The notes under the pieces were generated by a model. It was not told the DNA's origin and did no database searches. It worked only from the letters and a program-made list of their open reading frames with translations. Positions 36,542-39,526 of a DNA stretch of 39,526 bases are shown one piece after another. Numbering within the stretch: the stretch's first letter is position 1; each line of letters begins with the position of its first letter. Source of the stretch: Fibrobacter sp. (lineage in GTDB: Bacteria > Fibrobacterota > Chitinivibrionia > Chitinivibrionales > Chitinispirillaceae); the NCBI GenBank assembly GCA_012519985.1, contig JAAYPC010000177.1, positions 1 through 39,526 of the forward strand, in the 5' to 3' direction. The position numbers and the translations under genes are program-made.

Positions 36542-37305
36542 AAGTCCTTTTCCGAAAAGAACATTATAGATAAAATCAAAAACAAGGCTATGTAAAGGAC
36601 CCCATAGCAAACGGCAGTAAAAATATACCCCTGTGGAATGCCCAGATTATAAACCACCTGCGTGCGGATATTGAAATGCTCCAGATTGGGAAGCATATAA
36701 TAGATTACCTTGAGTGCACCACTCCACAGCAGGTTGTTTTTCTGTTCAGCACCGATACCTACCAGATCATTCAAATGACCGCAAATATAAAAGCCGATGG
36801 TAAAAATCGCAGCCAGAGTCGGTGTGCTGAAGGTGGAAAAAAAGAGAGAAGCCGAAACCATCACCCCCATCTCCATAATAATAAGAAGAACTGCCCAACC
36901 CAATTTAAACTTTATTGCTGATCCAAGAACATGAATCGAGAGTAAAAATACCAACCCTACAAGAATCAGATTAAGCACCAGAATAACAAATAAGCCTGCG
37001 AACTTTCCGGTTATGAATGCTTCTCTGGAAACCGGTTTAGTAACTACCATATAAATTGTTTTTGAAGAGATCTCTTTTCCCAGCATACCTACACCAATAA
37101 AGACTGCCAGCAGAAGACCGGTGATTGACATGGTGGTCAAACCAAAATCTGCCATGACCTGTACCCTGGAAAAAATTGATAGATCCCCAAAAGACATCGA
37201 AAGAAAGAGAACCACACCAGCTGCAAGAAGAATATTATAAAGGACTTTGTTGCGGATTGTTTCCCTGAAAGTATTTATTGCTATGGTGATAAATGCTCTC
37301 ATCAT
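36538..37305 (-). CDS. ABC-2 family transporter permease
   Basis: This 255-residue protein has six predicted membrane helices, with hydrophobic stretches near 20-38, 55-75, 100-125, 135-160, 165-185 and 230-250. It starts MMRAFITIAINTFRETIRNKV, typical of ABC-2/NosY-type permeases, and includes the LGKEISSKTIYMVVTKPVSR block between helices 2 and 3 where the ATPase docks. Its start overlaps the ATPase stop by four bases (ATGA) and its stop overlaps the next gene's start the same way, so the three are translated together. The substrate is unknown; a pilus assembly role is possible by neighbourhood. Confidence 0.9.
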   Translation of the reverse strand: MMRAFITIAINTFRETIRNKVLYNILLAAGVVLFLSMSFGDLSIFSRVQVMADFGLTTMSITGLLLAVFIGVGMLGKEISSKTIYMVVTKPVSREAFITGKFAGLFVILVLNLILVGLVFLLSIHVLGSAIKFKLGWAVLLIIMEMGVMVSASLFFSTFSTPTLAAIFTIGFYICGHLNDLVGIGAEQKNNLLWSGALKVIYYMLPNLEHFNIRTQVVYNLGIPQGYIFTAVCYGVLYIALFLILSIMFFSEKDL

Positions 37306-38234
37306 AACACTCCTGCATCCGAATTGTGATATAAAAGCTCTTCCATAGACTTTGCCCGCCTATTGATTGAAAGAAGCACCGTCTGTTTTTCAAAAAGGAA
37401 ATTCTGCACCTTCAACAAATTGCAGGTTGCAGGCAGAAACAGGTGCTGTTGATCACCATCCGAATCACCCATCACACATCCATATTGCATTAAAATTGGA
37501 ATATCCTGCTCCTTAAGCTCAGAAACCACCATTTCGGTTCCCAAAAAACCTCTGCCAAGAAGAGTTTTCACCTCACCAGAAAAAACAAGTTTGCCTTTGG
37601 AGAGCACTATGACTTCATCACAGACCGATTCTATATCATCAAGCACATGAGTGCTAAAAAAGATCGTTTTCCCCTTATTACCCAAATCGTTGAACAATTG
37701 GCGGAATAGCCTCCTTCCTGGGGGATCCATGCCACTCATCGGTTCGTCCAGAATAAGAATCTGCGGATCACCTAACAGCGCAGAGGCCATCGTCAGACGC
37801 TGCTGCATTCCTTTTGAAAGCTCTTTTACCTTCATATTGCTTTTTTCAGATAATTCAACGATCGATAATACTCTTTTTATCTCATCTGCAATCGATTTTG
37901 GAGGCAATGCCAAAAGATCTGCGGCAAATTTCAGAGTCTCAAATACTGTAAGATGAGCATAAAGGTAGGGCTGCTCACAGAGATAAGCGACTCCATTGCG
38001 GGATGCAGGCAGAAACGCATCTTTTCCACAAATAGTGACTTTGCCCTCAGAGGGCTTGATCAGTCCCATGATCATCTTTATAGTGGTAGTCTTACCTGCA
38101 CCGTTTGGACCAACAAAACCGGTTATTACTCCCTTTTTCACGGAAATAGTCAGCTCGGTGACAGCAGATACCCTGGGAGCCCAGAAATCCTTGCGGTAAA
38201 ACTTGGATACATTTCTAAGTTCTATTACATTCAT
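37302..38234 (-). CDS. ABC transporter ATP-binding protein
   Basis: This 310-residue ATPase has Walker A GPNGAGKT (42-49), the Q-loop Gln88 (CEQPYLYAHLTV), signature LSKGMQQR (139-146), Walker B ILILDEP ending with catalytic Glu164, a D-loop (SGMDPPGRR) and the switch His in FFSTHVLDD. The C-terminal ~90 residues are the accessory domain common in CcmA/NosF-type exporters. It is first in the overlapping three-gene set ahead of the pilin gene. The upstream region holds a bulged inverted repeat at about 38283-38317, formed by ACAAT/ATTGT and AATC/GATT arms, which might be regulatory. Confidence 0.93.
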   Translation of the reverse strand: MNVIELRNVSKFYRKDFWAPRVSAVTELTISVKKGVITGFVGPNGAGKTTTIKMIMGLIKPSEGKVTICGKDAFLPASRNGVAYLCEQPYLYAHLTVFETLKFAADLLALPPKSIADEIKRVLSIVELSEKSNMKVKELSKGMQQRLTMASALLGDPQILILDEPMSGMDPPGRRLFRQLFNDLGNKGKTIFFSTHVLDDIESVCDEVIVLSKGKLVFSGEVKTLLGRGFLGTEMVVSELKEQDIPILMQYGCVMGDSDGDQQHLFLPATCNLLKVQNFLFEKQTVLLSINRRAKSMEELLYHNSDAGVL

Positions 38235-38427
38235 AGTGTTACCGGTTAAAATAATACATCATTTTTTAGAATGTGTAAACAACAATGACTATAATCGGTT
38301 TTCTCGGATTATTGTAACATTAATCTGCAGGTATTGATGAAAATTTTTATGAGGGCAGAAAGTCATTTGTGGGTTAGTAGTGGAATTGGGAAGATTTTGC
38401 GGATTGGGGTTTGTGGTTGTTGGTTTT

Positions 38428-38571
38428 TGAGTTACTCGGAGGAAAATTTGGTACTTATTTTTTTAAATGGAAGACAGCACCACAACTTTTACATGGGCAT
38501 ATAGATCAGCACATTAGTTGAATCCTGAGGTTACGCTTTGATAAGATTATCTAGTTCCTCCGTCACCATTT
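38428..38571. repeat. Diverged direct repeat, copy A, with closing inverted repeat
   Basis: This copy matches copy B (171 bases downstream) at roughly 70% of positions by eye. Shared blocks are TTTGGTACTTA, TTTAAATG, TAGATCA and CGTCACCAT. CGGAGGAA (38437-38444) and TTCCTCCG (38555-38562) form a perfect 8-bp inverted repeat that encloses 110 bases. No frame is open through it: the plus strand has a TGA and a TAG in the best frame. It may be a non-autonomous mobile element, a structured RNA or a decayed gene fragment. Confidence 0.7.
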
Positions 38572-38598
38572 AGGAAAGAAGCACCCGAATCTGGCCTA

Positions 38599-38740
38599 TG
38601 AACTAATCGGGGGAATATTTGGTACTTAATCTTTAAATGAAGATTGCGCTACAACTATTGTATCGATTGGTAGATCAATGTATTGATTGTATCCTGGGGT
38701 TACACTTCGATAAAGCGATATGGTTCCCCCGTCACCATCT
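38599..38740. repeat. Diverged direct repeat, copy B, with closing inverted repeat
   Basis: This is the partner of copy A. Its inverted repeat is CGGGGGAA (38608-38615) with TTCCCCCG (38724-38731), again perfect over 8 bp. The middle A-T pair of copy A is a G-C pair here, which is a compensatory change. ATCAA/TTGAT around TGTA makes a small internal hairpin at 38674-38687. A short plus-strand frame of 36 codons from 38637 exists but third-position bias between the copies is too weak to argue for coding. Confidence 0.7.
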
Positions 38741-38875
38741 CAAATGAGCTGTTCTAATCTCGAAAGGGTATCCATAATCATCCAAAACCAAAACTAAGGA
38801 ATTTATCTCTCAAGTGGAGAATTTTCTGGGAGAACATAAGTAATTGTAAAGGTCTTCGGCTATTCTATGGAGAAT
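38741..38875. other. Gap between repeat B and a minus-strand terminator
   Basis: Only short frames broken by stops are seen on both strands. With the repeats and 38235-38427 it makes an 860-bp stretch without an intact gene. 38360-38430 is notably G/T-rich on the plus strand but its G-runs are too far apart for a convincing quadruplex. Confidence 0.4.
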
Positions 38876-38913
38876 AAAAAAATGGAAGGAAGAAATACAG
38901 TTTCCTCCTTCCA
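38876..38913 (-). terminator. Rho-independent terminator, minus strand
   Basis: On the minus strand TGGAAGGA pairs with TCCTTCCA (arms 38906-38913 and 38883-38890); AAA/TTT pairs form inside after a 2x2 mismatch, and seven T follow. It would end transcription from the transposase-like gene, whose stop is about 180 bases upstream. Confidence 0.75.
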
Positions 38914-39096
38914 CTTCCGAAGCAAACTGTACTCCTGACAAGCAAGACTTCTAACCCCAAAAACAGCATCAACTTATCTTAAATCACAGCATCAGGCCTG
39001 ATATTTAGCAAAAGAAGATCTTCTAAAAAAAATCAAATCATTTCGCTTTTTCGCATTTTTTTTAACCATTGAGAACGGCAACTATAATTATTTCCC

Positions 39097-39526
39097 TTAA
39101 CGAACAGGCAGCACTATCCCCTTCCTTTCTGCAACAACCTTCCCAAGTTTTGCCAATCTACACACTGCAGTACTGGTTATATTCAGTTTTGCTGCCGTAC
39201 TTAGAGTTGTCATCTCAAGAATAGTGACCGCAAAATAGCAGTATAGCTTGCGAGCATCTGATAGTGCATTATTCCTTCCTCTTCTTTTTATATTATCAAC
39301 CGAGACAGGAAATCGGGAAAAGACAAACTCTGCCAGTTGGTCATGATCCCAGCCATATCGCTTGTAATTGGCCATTCGAATTCTTTTCTCTTCATCTTTT
39401 TTCAGTGCATCTTTAGTAAATTGGGGACTCCCGATGATCCAGTAGCCGGGTTCAAACATGCTCTGTTTGTCATCTTTAGAAGCTTTTAGCATTTTGAGAA
39501 AATCTTCGAATGATTCGCATTTATCC
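39097..39526 (-). CDS. REP-associated tyrosine transposase-like protein, C-terminal part (cut by window edge)
   Basis: The frame is open to the edge of the window (143 codons), so an apparent Met at 39492 is probably internal. The visible part matches the C-terminal region that follows the Y1 (HUH) nuclease domain in RAYT/TnpA-REP proteins: GYWIIGSPQFTKDAL corresponds to the family's 'GxxLGSExFVExxL' block, then a DnaA-domain-4-like helical segment (GRNNALSDARKLYCYFAV, LSTAAKLNITSTAVCRLAK). The catalytic HUH and Tyr residues would lie outside the window and cannot be checked. RAYTs act on REP/BIME hairpin repeats, and two repeats with inverted-repeat boundaries lie 360-670 bases away. Intactness of the whole gene is unknown. 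Confidence 0.72.
   Translation of the reverse strand, partial: DKCESFEDFLKMLKASKDDKQSMFEPGYWIIGSPQFTKDALKKDEEKRIRMANYKRYGWDHDQLAEFVFSRFPVSVDNIKRRGRNNALSDARKLYCYFAVTILEMTTLSTAAKLNITSTAVCRLAKLGKVVAERKGIVLPVR

Noticed and set aside
38360-38430. G-quadruplex in a G/T-rich tract
   Set aside because: G-runs of three or more are too few and too far apart.
38428-38740. Repeat copies as an intact small gene
   Set aside because: Every frame carries stops or a frame change in at least one copy, and codon-position bias between the copies is weak.

Overview
The window reads as an AT-leaning chromosome segment from a Gram-negative bacterium of the FCB group, most likely Fibrobacterota (Chitinivibrionales/Chitinispirillaceae-like). 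The reasons are a 2060-residue SprA-type outer-membrane protein, giant Ig-repeat lipoproteins with DUF2341 and LamG domains, an FGE-domain (GldK-like) membrane protein, and a type IV pilin, all beside ordinary housekeeping genes. The phylum is inferred from gene content; no rRNA is present. Nearly all genes are on the minus strand; only the guaB, htrA and 297-residue lipoprotein genes are on the plus strand.

Layout. 1-112: a 21-bp tandem repeat cut by the window edge. 251-5007: a surface-glycan module (YdcF/ElyC-like protein, DegT-type sugar aminotransferase, CapD/PglF-type dehydratase, PglC-type phosphoglycosyl transferase) that could make a lipid-linked bacillosamine-like sugar. 5150-15761: a tight four-gene operon running from a transmembrane Ser/Thr kinase through a secreted beta-helix protein to two giant paralogous Ig-repeat lipoproteins. 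A short divergent region with two perfect palindromes separates the kinase from guaB (IMP dehydrogenase), which is followed by an HtrA protease and a lipoprotein. Two terminators at 20199-20304 close the converging transcription units.

20336-34955: a long minus-strand housekeeping run, in transcription order tRNA(CAU), tilS, ftsH, folP, FGE-domain protein, sprA-like, rng, rplU, rpmA. The pair of type IX secretion-like genes sits inside it. 35251-38234: a type IV pilin gene with a terminator, preceded upstream by an overlapping three-gene set (ABC ATPase, ABC-2 permease, membrane-anchored helical protein) that recalls the Myxococcus pilGHI accessory genes.

38235-39526: an accessory tail without intact genes. 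It has two diverged ~143-bp direct repeats, each closed by a perfect 8-bp inverted repeat with a compensatory change between copies, then a minus-strand terminator and the 3' part of a REP-associated tyrosine transposase-like gene. This repeat pair next to a RAYT-like gene is the most unusual part of the window.
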